A stretch of 30,000 nucleotides of DNA from Trachelipus rathkii. Taxonomy: Eukaryota; Arthropoda; Malacostraca; Isopoda; Trachelipodidae. The notes beneath the pieces are model-generated. The model was given only the letters and a program-made list of their open reading frames with translations. It was not told the origin of the DNA and made no database searches. The position numbers were made by a program, and so were the translations under genes. Of this stretch, positions 9,501-20,280 are shown piece by piece. Position 1 is the stretch's first letter. Every line of letters begins with the position of its first letter. Where the stretch lies: contig JABUQX010022977.1 in NCBI GenBank assembly GCA_015478945.1, positions 20,001 through 50,000 of the forward strand. Reading direction: 5' to 3'.

Positions 9501-12500
9501 CCTTTACCTTTACCTTTTCGCCCCTGACCACCCTCATGAGAGTGGTCACACCTCGCTAAGGTACCCCACTGCCGCCTTCGGCCTCCTCCACAGATCACTC
9601 AAGGCTGTAATTTCCCAGGTTGTTCTGGGGTGATAGAGGGACATACTAGGAGGAAGTGATGCACAGTTGCATTTATGCAGATATTTGAGATAGTTTGGTT
9701 AATGTTAAATCTATTTTTGTAGTATTGCAAGTTTGGGTGGTGACCGCATCTTAATTTGGCTAAAGATGACTGGGTGGTTATTGGAAGTGAGTTAAATTTG
9801 GGTGGTATTTCTGGTGGGTGATCATTTAGTATTGTTTGGTTGTCGATTTCTTAAATATTGTTCTGTTAGGTGAGTGTGTATTTGTTTGGTGTATGAGGTG
9901 TTGTTTTGTGGTGGTTGGATGTTACTTAGGATTTGTTTGATGAAAGGCTGTGTAAGATGAAGGTTGTTTTAGTCTGTGCTGAATGGGGTTGGAGAGCGCA
10001 GTGTGACAACGGTGTTGTGGTGTCTGTGTTTCAGCGTAAAATTTGGTGACTATCATTTCTAGGTTTTTGGCTATAGGTAGTATCGTATCTTTGTTTCGTC
10101 TTGTAAGTATTGTTGAGGTGTTGTAAGTGTAAATCTTGTTATAATTCTAAGTGCCTTGTTTTGTGTTTGAAGGTTTTTCATGTTTCCCTTGGTTTATATT
10201 GAATACCATACTGGTGAAACGTAGTTCAGGGATTGGCGGATAAATTGTTTATATATGGTGATGAATATCTGTTTGCTATTTTTGATGTCAGTGCTTGCTA
10301 TGGTTCTTAGAATATTTAGTTTCATGTTTGCTGATGTTCTAATGCTTTCTATGTGTTTTGTGAAAGTTAAGCATGTCTACAGTGTTACTGCTAATATTTT
10401 GGGTGTTTTGTTTAGTGGGATTGCGATGTTATTTGTGAAGATTTGGGGATTGGTAGTTTCGAGTTGGCGATCTGTTGTTATTAGTGTGATAGAAGACTTG
10501 CTTGGTGAAGCAGACATTCTATTGTCCGTTAATCAAATTTGTATTTGGTTGATGTATTGTTGGGTTAGGAGGGTTGCTGTGTTTAGAATCTGGTGTGTGG
10601 TAGCTATGGTGATGTTATCGGCGTAAGTTGTTATGTTTGTGTGGTCTGTTTGTGGTTGTAGAAGATCTGCTGTGAATAGGTTGAAGAGTGTAGGGGATAG
10701 TATTGCTCCTTGGGATACACCTTTTTTAATGTTTACTGTTCGTGATTTCTTGTCATTGATCTGTATTTGAGCTGTTCTTCCTGATAGGAAGTTTAATAGC
10801 AATTTCTTTAATTGGTCGGGATGCTTGATTTTATTATTTTGTGTATTAGATTGTGACTGGGGACTGTGTCAAAAACCTTGTTTATGTCAATTGCTATTAG
10901 TAGAGTTTTATGTTTGTGTCTGAGATTTAAGTCGTCTATTATTGGTTGTATAATGTTTGTAAGAGCTGTTGAGGTTGAGTAGTTTTGTTGGAAGCCATGT
11001 TGGAACTTTTGTTTGGGGATTTGTGGTTTTATTCTATTCAGTATGAGCTTTTCTAGGAGTTTACACAGAGTGGATAGTAGTGAAATTGGGCGATAGGAAT
11101 AGGGGTTTGAGTATTCTTTTCCTGGCTTCAATTTTGGGATGATAATTGCTCTTTTCCAGAGGAAGGGAATGTGATTTATTGTATATATATTTTGTTGTAT
11201 ATGTGTGTTAAATGAGTTAGTGCGATATTTCCTAAGTGTTTAATGTGAATGTTTGAGATGTTATCAGGACCGGTTGCTGGTGAGTTTTTGAAAGTCTTTA
11301 TGGTGTTTTTAATATTAATTGGTGTCATTTCTATTGTTTGGTCGTGGTAGTTTTTTATTGTCTTATGGAATCTGATTATTTTTCTATTTTTGTGGATGGA
11401 TGGGTTTATGACTTTGTTTTGCGAAATAAGTTGCGAGGGTTCGTTTGTTGTTTTGTCGTTTGTGGGGATTGAGTGCTGGGATTTTTAATAGATTCGTGTA
11501 TGGGAGTTGGATTGTTTTTTGCGTTGTTTAATGTTTTTGTTAAGTTTCACATTCTATTATTGTTTGTGTTTTGTAGTTTTTTGTTAGATGGGTTTGAAAA
11601 TTATTTGAAGTGTGTGTTTTAGTTAGGTTTGAAATTTGTGTTTAAATTATTGAATTGTGTTTTAATTTTTTGAGTAGATTTCGTTGTTTGATCAAGTTTG
11701 AGATTTCAGGTGCAAGGGTGGGGTTATATTTTTTGAGATATCCCCGAGGTATATATAGGTGTGCGGCTTTTTGAATTGTTAAGGTAAAGTTTTGGATAGC
11801 TGTGTTTAGTGTTGTAGTATTTGAGATTGTTGTAGGTCGAGTAAAATTTTCCATGTATTCTGTGAATTTTGTCCAATCTGCTTTTTTGTAATTTGTGAAA
11901 GGTTTCCTATAAGTGTGGTTGTGCTTTTTGGTAATTTGGTATTTTATGATTATGGGGAGGTGGTCAGAGTTTAGGTTGGTTTGTGTTGACCATTTGAGTT
12001 TTGTGTGGAGATTTGGGGAGGGTAATGTTAGGTCTATGGATGTATTTGATTGGTTTGTTTGTGGTGGAATTCTAGTGTGAAAGTTTTTGCTGTTGAGGAT
12101 ATTTAGATGATCTAGATATGTTATTAAATGAATTACTCTTTGGTCTGCATTTTGGTCTCTATACCATGTTGGGGATCATGTGCGTTATGATGAAACTTAT
12201 TATGAAGGTTTGGGAATTGATTGAAAAATTCACCAAGATTTGGGGTGTAGTTTTTGGAGCAGTGTGGTGAGGTGTGATGTGGGATGTAAAGGTTTATTAT
12301 GTTATGAGTCTTTTTGTTGATCATTATATTAAAAGATTGAATTTTGGTGGTATTGCCGTTTAGTGATGTTGTTGTGCGTGTGGTGGTGTTTGTGTATGGT
12401 AGTGAGTTATGTATGAGGGTTAATAGAGTAGATTTTTTTTGGTTTTGTGGTGTGTAAATGGAGTACTATCTATAAAATTTAGGTTCTGGGTGGTTTTCAG

Positions 12501-12770
12501 GGAGATGTGCTTCTTGAATTAGTGATGTGTGGATGTTGTGTTGTTTTAAGAATATTTCTATTTCTTTGCTTTTATTATGTAATCCGTTTGTTTATTTGTA
12601 ATATGTTTATGTTATGCTTTTGCTTGCTTATCTTAGGATAATAGGTTGTTATGGGTGGGGTGCAGATTTTTCATATCCAGTCTTGGTTTGTGGGAGGAAG
12701 TGTTGTGAAAGGTAAGCAGTGTTTGTAGATCCACCGCTCACACCTATTGCATTGGATAGAATTTCTTCTT
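9501..12770 (-). mobile_element. APE-type non-LTR retrotransposon (Jockey-like), minus strand
   Basis: A nearly full-length LINE copy antisense to the dynein gene. The 3' end (low coordinates) has a short GC-rich 3' UTR and a GGTAAAGGTAAAGG tail that runs straight into the TA tract. ORF2 (endonuclease, reverse transcriptase, C-terminal Cys/His-type segment) spans 12612 to 9599. A 5' UTR or ORF1 remnant may continue to about 13080. Base composition on the + strand is strikingly G/T-rich (A/C-rich coding strand), unlike the flanks. The clade is assigned by overall look only; Jockey is likely, CR1 or I less so. Confidence 0.8.
9599..12612 (-). pseudogene. LINE ORF2: endonuclease plus reverse transcriptase, inactivated
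   Basis: Reading on the minus strand from 12612: NILQ (start of the endonuclease); INLYIPHHTSP; NAHDPQHG (equivalent of GDFNAH, with the leading GD lost); SDHLPI at 11968-11951 (catalytic SDH intact); linker YIPRGYLKKYNPTLAPEI and LIKQRN; then reverse transcriptase SYRPISLLSTLCKLLEKLIL, FQHGF, AIDINKVFDTV (motif A), GVSQGAILSPTLFNLF (motif B), TYADNITIAT (motif C), and a C-terminal VHHFLLVCPSI with a stop at 9601-9599. Motif C reads YADN, so the second catalytic aspartate is asparagine. The frame changes between 12133, 11642, 10808, 10533 and 9599 blocks, including a one-base loss near 10820. It cannot encode an active enzyme. Confidence 0.85.
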
Positions 12771-13080
12771 ACGATTTTGTTGCAGATGAGAAATAAACAG
12801 ATTCCAGACCCTTGTTTTTTTTTCTATGTCCTCAGCTTTTAGTAGAAGCTGAGGCATGCGCCGGGCATATGCCCCAGGAATTACAAAAAATATAAGAAAA
12901 GATGATGAAAATAGTTGAGATAGATTGTCCCAAGCGAGCCTCGGATTCCTCTGGAAGGGGCGGCGACGGACAGTCGCTGCAATGACCACGCATCGAGATG
13001 CGGGTGGGAGGGGGGGTCCGAAAAAGCTTTGGGAATTCTCTTCTGGAAGATCCTTCCACAGCACCACTACGTGAAACTTC
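12613..13080 (-). other. Possible 5' UTR/ORF1 remnant of the minus-strand LINE
   Basis: GC-richer than the surroundings, with two overlapping minus-strand frames (13067-12744 and 13059-12832) rich in Arg and Pro. I recognise no ORF1 zinc knuckle or RRM. It includes a GGGCATATGCCC palindrome at about 12861. Its position directly upstream of ORF2 suggests it belongs to the element, but it could be separate. Confidence 0.35.
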
Positions 13081-13093
13081 TTCTTCTGGGTAC

Positions 13094-13094
13094 C

Positions 13095-13191
<97 letters not shown>

Positions 13192-13215
13192 TATTATATA
13201 TATATATATATATAT
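13094..13215. repeat. (TA)n microsatellite
   Basis: A TA tract with ATTATA interruptions ending about 11 bases before the exon v acceptor. Confidence 0.95.
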
Positions 13216-13226
13216 TCCATTTCAAG

Positions 13227-13421
13227 GATCTACTCGACTACACCAATATTCCTCAGTGGCCAAAACTTTTGTACGCAACGGCATTTATGCACACGGTTGT
13301 CCAGGAAAGGCGTAAATACGGACCTTTGGGCTGGAATTTGCCTTATGAATTTAATCAGGCTGATTTTCAAGCCTCAGTTCAATTTATTCAGAATCATTTA
13401 GACGATATCGATCCAAAAAAG
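13227..13421 (+). CDS. DNAH5/8: DNAH5/8-like exon v (AAA6 lid)
   Basis: The acceptor is ttccatttcaag, directly after a (TA)n tract that ends about 11 bases upstream. The exon is 195 nt, 65 codons, phase 0 at both ends, with donor GTAATT. It encodes [38 protein letters not shown] and [10 protein letters not shown], the strongly conserved lid region. The upstream 4.6-kb intron contains a Tc1/mariner fragment and a minus-strand LINE. Confidence 0.97.
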
Positions 13422-13429
13422 GTAATTAT

Positions 13430-13433
13430 TTTT

Positions 13434-13464
<31 letters not shown>

Positions 13465-13468
13465 TTTT
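13430..13468. repeat. (TTTA)n microsatellite
   Basis: About nine TTTA units starting eight bases after the exon v donor. Confidence 0.93.
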
Positions 13469-13627
13469 TTTCCACAATTTTTATTTGGTTAGAATCAGGT
13501 GGTTTAGCAGGAAGATTATTATCGGTGAGTAATCCTATAAGTAGATAAATTTGTTTTATTTTAATTTTTTAACATGGGCTTGCTGTTTTTTCGCAACATT
13601 TTCTATATTTGGACGTATTTTAGATAA

Positions 13628-14694
13628 ACACCCTCAATGCAATGAAGTCTCGCTCTTTTTTTACATTTAATGTTAGTGAGTAAAGAAAATCCCAATTCAA
13701 ATAAATATGATGTGGAAAACTGCCGCAAAATGGATAATATTTTTTTTAGCTACCGAGGGATATTCTTCTCTAATAGAAATTCAAATGCATCAATAGGTAA
13801 TTCTGCATGCTTGATTTTAAGTCCCCGATCACTGGAAATGGAAGCCAATTCTTCTTCTTTTAAATTCTAACAATATGAGGTAAAATTTTTATGAATAGAT
13901 TTCGGACCGACTCATAATCTTCTATATTCAGTGATGAAAAATAGTAGTTTAATTTTTCTTCTAGAATTGTCAAGTGCTCAACTACAATAGGAGTCATTTC
14001 TTTTATGTTGGTTTTACCAAGTAATGAAAACATTTCAGTTACCATTTTGGCTCTAGTTTTCCAAATTGCTATTTTTTCTGAAATGCAATCAGTTTATCTG
14101 TCGAAGTAAGAATATTTTCATTTTTACCTTGCATGCTTGTGTTAAGACTGTTAAGATGTGTAAATATCTCTGTTAAATATTCCAGTCTAGAGATTCAAAA
14201 TTTCCATCTTAAATAGTCACAGAAACGTTGGTATTTTTCTCCTTCAAAATAGGAAGTAGTTCTTTCTGTAGTTCATGTATGCTACTTAAAGCCTTTTCTC
14301 TTGATAGCCACCTAACTTCCGTGTGTAAAATTAAGAATTTATGCTGGGAATCCATATTTACACAAATTTATTCAAATAAGCGAGTCTTCAACGGTCTGCT
14401 TTTATATAATTAACTATTTTAATAATTTGATCTAATATTCCTTTTAATTCAACTGGTAATGTTTTCGAAACTAGTACCTCTCTATGTAGAAAGAGTTCGG
14501 ATATCATTTGGATTTTCTTGTTTTATTAATGATGCAAAACCTTTCATCGAGCCTACCATGGATGGCGCACCACCAGTGCATATTCAAACGCATGATTTCC
14601 GTGAAAAATTCCATTTTTTAAGATAGCCAGATAAAATATCAAATGTATCTTGACCTCTTTTTAAAGAAACTAACATTCTTACTGGACCAAACAC
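13628..14694 (-). pseudogene. hAT transposase (ZBED5-like) C-terminal half, broken
   Basis: Minus-strand segments, in order: MLVSLKRGQDTFDILSGYLK; CTGGAPSMVGSMKGF (14580-14536); LVSKTLPVELKGILDQIIKI; HTEVRWLSREKAL (14325-14288); EMFSLL and EHLTILEEKLNYYFSSLN; DRGLKIKHAE; and QFSTSYLFELGFSLLTNIK (13722-13666). These match the RNase-H-like core and the C-terminal dimerisation region of ZBED5/GTF2IRD2/FAM200-type hAT transposases. Several stops and at least four frameshifts separate them. One short open piece remains at 14045-13860. It is a transposon relic, not a host ZBED gene. Confidence 0.8.
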
Positions 14695-14820
14695 CACGCA
14701 ACAAATATGCAAGATTTTATATTATTTTAATATTAATGATTTATATTAAGAGTGTTATTTCAAATTTTACTCATTTTTAATATAATTTAATTCTTTCGCA
14801 GCGCAACCAGCTATACTTTG

Positions 14821-14862
14821 CGGCGCACCAGTGCGCCGCGGCTCACGGTTTGGGAAACACTG
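14821..14862 (-). repeat. hAT 5' terminal repeat with subterminal palindrome
   Basis: CGGCGCAC (14821-14828), CA, GTGCGCCG (14831-14838) form a perfect 8-bp stem with a 2-nt loop. The terminal CAGTGTTTCCCAAACC lies at 14862-14847. The next eight bases, GTCTAGCA (14863-14870), would be the target duplication; a one-mismatch GTTTAGCA occurs at about 13502 but lacks a hAT terminus beside it. Confidence 0.7.
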
Positions 14863-15229
14863 GTCTAGCAACACCAAGATTCTTTTATTTTAATCACTTC
14901 ATTTTTAAATCTATTGGTTCTTAAATTACACTAACAGTATCCTGTTTTACTTTGGATTATTAAACCAAAAGATTGCATTACTTTGTCTTTGGTGTACAGC
15001 ACTTCGACATCCATCCTTCCATACTCCTCTGCATACGTTACCTAAATTGAATATCAAAATTACAAAATAATTTCGAATTCTGTAGATTGAAGAGAGATAG
15101 AAATAGTAGAAATACATTGAAACACCTTTGGGAATTGGGCAGTTAATAAAGTTTCAGAATAACTTACAGGTGTAAGTCAAGAAGTTCTGCAAATATAAGA
15201 TGAATTTATGTTTTCTTCGCATGTTTTTT

Positions 15230-15232
<3 letters not shown>

Positions 15233-15272
<40 letters not shown>

Positions 15273-15306
15273 TATATATATATATATATATTGTATTTTA
15301 TTTTTA

Positions 15307-15342
<36 letters not shown>

Positions 15343-15343
15343 T
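15233..15343. repeat. (TA)n microsatellite running into a splice acceptor
   Basis: TA arrays separated by a TTTTATTTTTATTTATATTTT spacer. The last TA units are followed directly by TTAG, the exon vi acceptor. Confidence 0.94.
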
Positions 15344-15345
15344 AG

Positions 15346-15485
15346 GGTGTCTCATGGGTTACTATCTGCTACATGCTTGGAGAAATTCAGTACGGAGGAA
15401 GAGTAACGGAAGACTTTGACAAGAGGCTCTTACTCACATTTTTACACGTTTGGTTCAGTGAGCGACTTTTAACATCTGATTTTAG
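15346..15485 (+). CDS. DNAH5/8: DNAH5/8-like exon vi (into C-terminal domain)
   Basis: The frame reads [40 protein letters not shown] and LLTSDF, matching GVSW.T..YM.GE.QYGGRVTDDFDKRLL. The acceptor is attag at the very end of a (TA)n tract, so it has no pyrimidine tract. The donor is AG|GTAGGT at 15486, phase 2. The next expected residues (a FY.GY segment in relatives) were not found downstream in this window. Confidence 0.96.
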
Positions 15486-15550
15486 GTAGGTCTAAATGTA
15501 TAGTAATAGCGATGGTAGATCAGTTAGATCAAGGGCACACTAGAGTAGAG

Positions 15551-15565
15551 GTGTGTGTGTGTGTG

Positions 15566-15603
<38 letters not shown>

Positions 15604-15609
15604 TAGGTA

Positions 15610-15669
<60 letters not shown>
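15551..15669. repeat. (TG)n microsatellite
   Basis: GT dinucleotides with two TAGG interruptions, starting 66 bp after the exon vi donor. Confidence 0.97.
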
Positions 15670-15671
<2 letters not shown>

Positions 15672-18600
15672 TGTTTAAGGCCGCGTTGTTTATCTATGCT
15701 TCAAAAACGCTGCATTTAAGAAAGTTTGTTATTCTGCATAATAGTTATTTTATAAATTTAATTTTGTAATAACTTCAAGAAAAAGTTACTTTTCATAATA
15801 TAAAGCTAATTTTAGTTTCACTGACTTCGTGTTTGCATGTTGTGCCTGCTTTTTCTGTGAAAAAGTATTTAAGTTTTAAGTCACAACAGTTTCAGCAGGT
15901 TCTATAGGCTCGTTCGTATATGACTATATGTCATTGAAAATCCTGGTTGAGATAGAAGAAAGCATTTGTCGTGCATATTGCCTTAGGTGTGGTAATTTAC
16001 TTGCATTTTTTCATATTTCAAAGCGATCCTTCTAAGTTAGCATCAAACAATAAATTTAAAATGTTATTTTCTGAATGCTAAATTTTCCTTTTTTAAAAGT
16101 TTTGTAAACATCAACTACTGTAGATGGGGTGAAGTGTTAATTTCACTACTAAATTGTGAATTGTGATTCCCATAGTCTGTGAACCTTTCATTGCATACTT
16201 CAAAAAATATATATCTATAACAGTCTTAATAGCCTTGCATTCTTAAATAGACTTGTATAATTCACTTGAATACTTCTACTCAATGCTCAATAATGATCTT
16301 CTCCAGCTGGGGAAATATTCATCATAAATTTTAATATATTTTAAAGAAGTACTAGCTTTTTTGAAATGCTTTGATTTTGTATCAAATGTCATACATGGAA
16401 TTTAGACCTACTTTTTCATAAATTTTGATTATTTTGTTTTAATTTGAAAACCTTTAAATATCTCACTGCTGATTTGGTTCCGCATAAATATAATTATTTC
16501 TTCTCTCAAAAATAAAATTTTGTCTAACGCCTGTTCCTGTAATCACCAGGGCACTTTAGAATAATCCACTCTTTATACCTCATTATCCAACATTAGCATG
16601 TTTTCAAACTTTCGACGCCATGCTACATTTACACGAATATAGTTAATAACACAAGTTTTTTGTAGTCACTTAAAATAATTGCTTTAGAGCAGAGATTTTA
16701 CTGATCCAACGTGCAATGAAATTAAATTAGGCAATGTGAATCTAATGTTTTTTTACTTGTGCAATACCACCACGTTTTCCTATCATTCGAAGCGGACATG
16801 TTTGGTGTCAAGTTACATTAGAAGAAGCGACGATAACATACAAATGATGGACTATTTATTAAACAGGAGGTACGTATTAGAAAACTTCAAGAATAGTGGG
16901 GAGTGTGGAGGATAGATAGTAACTGTGTGGGTACCTTTTTTCATTCATCATATACTCCCCACAGATGTAGAGGAGAGTATAAAACGAGTTCCTATAATTA
17001 ATGACCGGTGATGAAGTGTTATATATTGGGTCGAAAAAATACGAGGGGATATGGTCTGGGTGGATTTTTGCAAAATTATTGGAGAAAGCGCAAGTGCGTT
17101 ATTAGAAGAGGAGTGAAATGGGGCTATATAGGTGAAAAGCTTAAGACAGGATTGCGTACTATACAAGTATAGCCGCTGAGGATAATCATGTAAATACGTC
17201 CATAAAAAAGAGGATTGATGATGTTTCTGATGAGATGTTGGACAGACGTCAAGCGCAAAATTAGGAGTAAGATGACGGGTCAAGGCAAACTCAAGAAAAT
17301 TACAGGAAAGAAAAAGTTTAAAGCAAAAAGACCTCTAAGGGAAAACCTATTGTGTATTTTGTTATTATAATTACTTGCTATAATGTAGTTGTAAAATGTT
17401 GTATTATTAACCGACCCCAAAGTTTTGTTTTTAAATTTCCCCTTTTTTTTTTTGGCTGATCATATAAAGGGTGAGTTCTTACCAGGCAAGCAAGATGCAC
17501 TCTTCATACTTCTAGCACCGACTGCTGTAAGAGCCGATTAGGACCTCTTCTCGATGAAACCCCAACAGATTAGTGTAAGTGCAGACCAACGTTTCACATC
17601 AGTAATTAACCCATTACATCTAATTCCAACAATGAGTGTCCCCTTGAATTCCATTATACAGGCACATCGGACAAGTTATATGCCCTTCAACATGTCTTTT
17701 ATATTTAAAAACTAAATTAGGAACAGACTGATGGTACAGATTCTACAGGTCGGACACATAGTGTACACTTGAATGTCAAAATTTCTTGATGTATACTTGT
17801 TTTAACCGATTCGAAGTTACGCTAAGCGGAAATCAGTAGGGGCATCAGCGTTTTTCGAATTATCCTTTTATGAAGTGATATAGAAATGTATTAACAATAT
17901 TCTGCAGATGAAACAAATCAAATCTCCAATCCTGCGCGGTTTTATGTCCCAGGGTGTTATCACCATATAGATAACCGCAGATAAAAACTACACAATAACA
18001 CTTCCATGATTTTTACAAGGTTCGTTTGAATGGTGATATTTCTCTAAGAAAGACTATTTTCTGCTGTACAACAGAAATCCGATTACCAGATTCAATTCTA
18101 ATTTCGCTTAAAATAAAAGCAACCCAGCAGCCACCGCTGTATGTCAGAACCTATTTTCCATGTTAAGGGCTTATCTCTATGTCGACAAAGTGAAGATAGC
18201 CCAGAGAATTTGGAATGAAAAATCACTTTGAGCAATACGTAAGTATCCATCCGAGAGTTGAACTAGTTATTTAAATTTACTCAAGGGGTTATCGAGTATC
18301 AATATTACCTAACATAGTGAAGGGAAATCTCCCAAAAGTGATAAAGGATATGAATAGCACATTGAAGCCAACTCCGTTATTATAAAAAGTTCACAAATTC
18401 ACTCACTTCGACTGAGAGGACTCAGTTTTGATGTGAACGGTAACCTTTTGGACAGCGACTATTGAAATGCTTGTCAATGAGCCCCAAGTCTCTATGCTCA
18501 CGACCTTTTTACGATTTAAGCCAATACTGTCTCGTGTGTACGTCAGTGGAAATGGAATTAGATCTTGAGAATAACGCTAAGATAGTAAATTTATTATGCC

Positions 18601-19265
18601 GAATCTTATACACTATCTTTCGAGCTTAATGCTAGTCATTACTAAAAGTTATTAAGAAAAGGAACCAATAGAATAGGTCATCTTCCTCGGCGAAGTCTAC
18701 AATCACCATCACTGTAGTGGTCTATCTAGCATCCTCAGCTCATCGAAATTGATAGAGTACGGAATGTGCTTTTGAATTATTAAGAATGAAGAAGAAATAA
18801 AAACGGTATTTAAAAACGAGCCACGATTTATAGAGAGTCTTTGTCATAATGAGTTGGGTCTGTGAAAGTTGCAAAGGATTCAGGTTCATATTCAATACAT
18901 CAACATAGGGATATTACAAGATGGGACACTGGATTTCGTCAATATCGAGGAGAAAAATGAGATGTTACTAATGATTCCTTTTGATTAATTTAATTGAGTA
19001 ATATTATAATCAGTCTCATGTTTAAAAATATATAATGCTAAATTTATAAAAAACAAATGTCGCACCTGTCACCTCCAGGAACATTCTTCAGTTTTATGAT
19101 TATTGTATTTATTTCATTAAAGATTTTAACAGTGTAGGTTTTAATGAACTATGTAAATATATTTTAGGTGTTGAAATTTGACTATGTCATTGACTATATA
19201 CTTTCTGACTATGTATGAATCTTCCGATTTGAAAACTTGTTTTTATTACCAGCCAAAACTTATTC
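15670..19265. other. 3.6 kb with no recognised feature
   Basis: Presumed intron sequence after exon vi. No dynein exon, transposase or reverse transcriptase motif seen on either strand. The longest frame, 17283-16948 on the minus strand (111 codons, Ser/His/Leu-rich), matches no family I know and has no supporting signals. A perfect 9-bp inverted repeat GTGGGGAGT / ACTCCCCAC lies at about 16896 and 16955. The stretch 17450-19020 is somewhat less AT-biased and may be an old unrecognised repeat. Confidence 0.5.
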
Positions 19266-19424
19266 ATATATATAAAATAATATTATATATATATAAAATT
19301 ATATATATATTATCATATATATATATATATATTATTTATATATATATGTATATCTGTATATATATAATAATATATATATATAATTATGATAATATTATAT
19401 ATATATATATTATATATATATAGT
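19266..19424. repeat. (TA)n microsatellite
   Basis: TA repeats with AAATAATA, TGTATCTG and ATAATTATGA interruptions. It is more degenerate than the other TA tracts. Confidence 0.9.
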
Positions 19425-19835
19425 ATATTGTTTAATTTGCTTTGTCTATAAATAACCGCTTAAACTGATAAGATAATAGATATATATATCAAAAAATACG
19501 TAATCTGCTATGCGCATGCGTCTGGAGATAATCCCGACCCATCTACTTGTTGTGTTTCAGCTCTTTCATTTTTAGACTTCTTTTTCTCCTTCTTTTATTC
19601 CTTCTTTAATGAGAAATATTTATGAATAAGAGAATACTATTTGAGAAGTGAAAACTACGATATACCCTTTTTATATTATATAAATTATTTTATAATATAT
19701 AATATATTGTATATTATAGAATAAATTATAAGAAATTTGTTATTAAACTGAATAATTTATTATATTAATATCGTTAATTTTATAATTCTATTTACTTATC
19801 CTTTATTTTTATTATATCTTGTTTTTTTTTTTGTT
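19425..19835. other. AT-rich spacer, nothing recognised
   Basis: About 400 bp of AT-rich sequence grading into the TTA array. No coding or element signal. Confidence 0.5.
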
Positions 19836-20156
19836 TTTATTATTATTATTATTATTATTATATATTATTGATTATATTTTTATTAGTTTTATATATTATT
19901 ATTATTATATTATTATATTATATTATTTTATTTTATTATTTTATTATTTATTATTATTATTATTAATTATTATTTTATTTATTATATATTATTATTATTA
20001 TTATTATTATTTATTATTATTATGGATTATTACTTATTATTATTATTATTTATTATTATTATATTATTTTTTATTATTATTATTATTATTATATTATATT
20101 ATTATTATTATTATATTTATTATATTATTATTATTTATTATTATTATTTTATGATT
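19836..20156. repeat. (TTA)n microsatellite
   Basis: About 320 bp of TTA trinucleotides with frequent TATTA and TTTA slips. The Leu/Tyr/Ile-rich plus-strand frames across it are repeat artefacts. Confidence 0.95.
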
Positions 20157-20280
20157 ATAGAATATTCTGACCATTATTATTATTATTACGACCTATATAA
20201 CCACCTACTTGTTTTACAACTCCCTTCATGAGAGCATTGTTATTCGGCTGCGAAGCCATTTCAACAAACAATTTTATCTT

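Larger units (their letters stand above)
13610..14862 (-). mobile_element. hAT transposon (ZBED5/SCAND3-like), internally deleted
   Basis: The 5' end lies at 14862: on the minus strand it opens CAGTGTTTCCCAAACC, a typical hAT terminal repeat, followed by a perfect subterminal palindrome. About 160 bp of non-coding sequence then leads directly into the second half of the transposase (14694 to about 13628). The N-terminal half, which would carry the BED zinc finger, is missing. I could not find the second terminal repeat on the low-coordinate side, so the element is probably also truncated there. Confidence 0.75.

Noticed and set aside
10255..10626. A 123-codon plus-strand open frame with hydrophobic character
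   Set aside because: It is antisense to the LINE reverse transcriptase on the minus strand, which carries the real motifs.
12744..13067. Two overlapping minus-strand frames near the LINE 5' end as a host gene
   Set aside because: No known domain; position and composition suit a LINE 5' remnant better.
13502..14870. 8-bp target duplication GTTTAGCA / GTCTAGCA around the hAT element
   Set aside because: One mismatch, and no hAT terminal repeat next to the left copy, so it is probably chance.
16948..17283. A 111-codon minus-strand open frame, the longest in the unrecognised region
   Set aside because: No family similarity, no splice or promoter support, and composition as expected of a chance frame.
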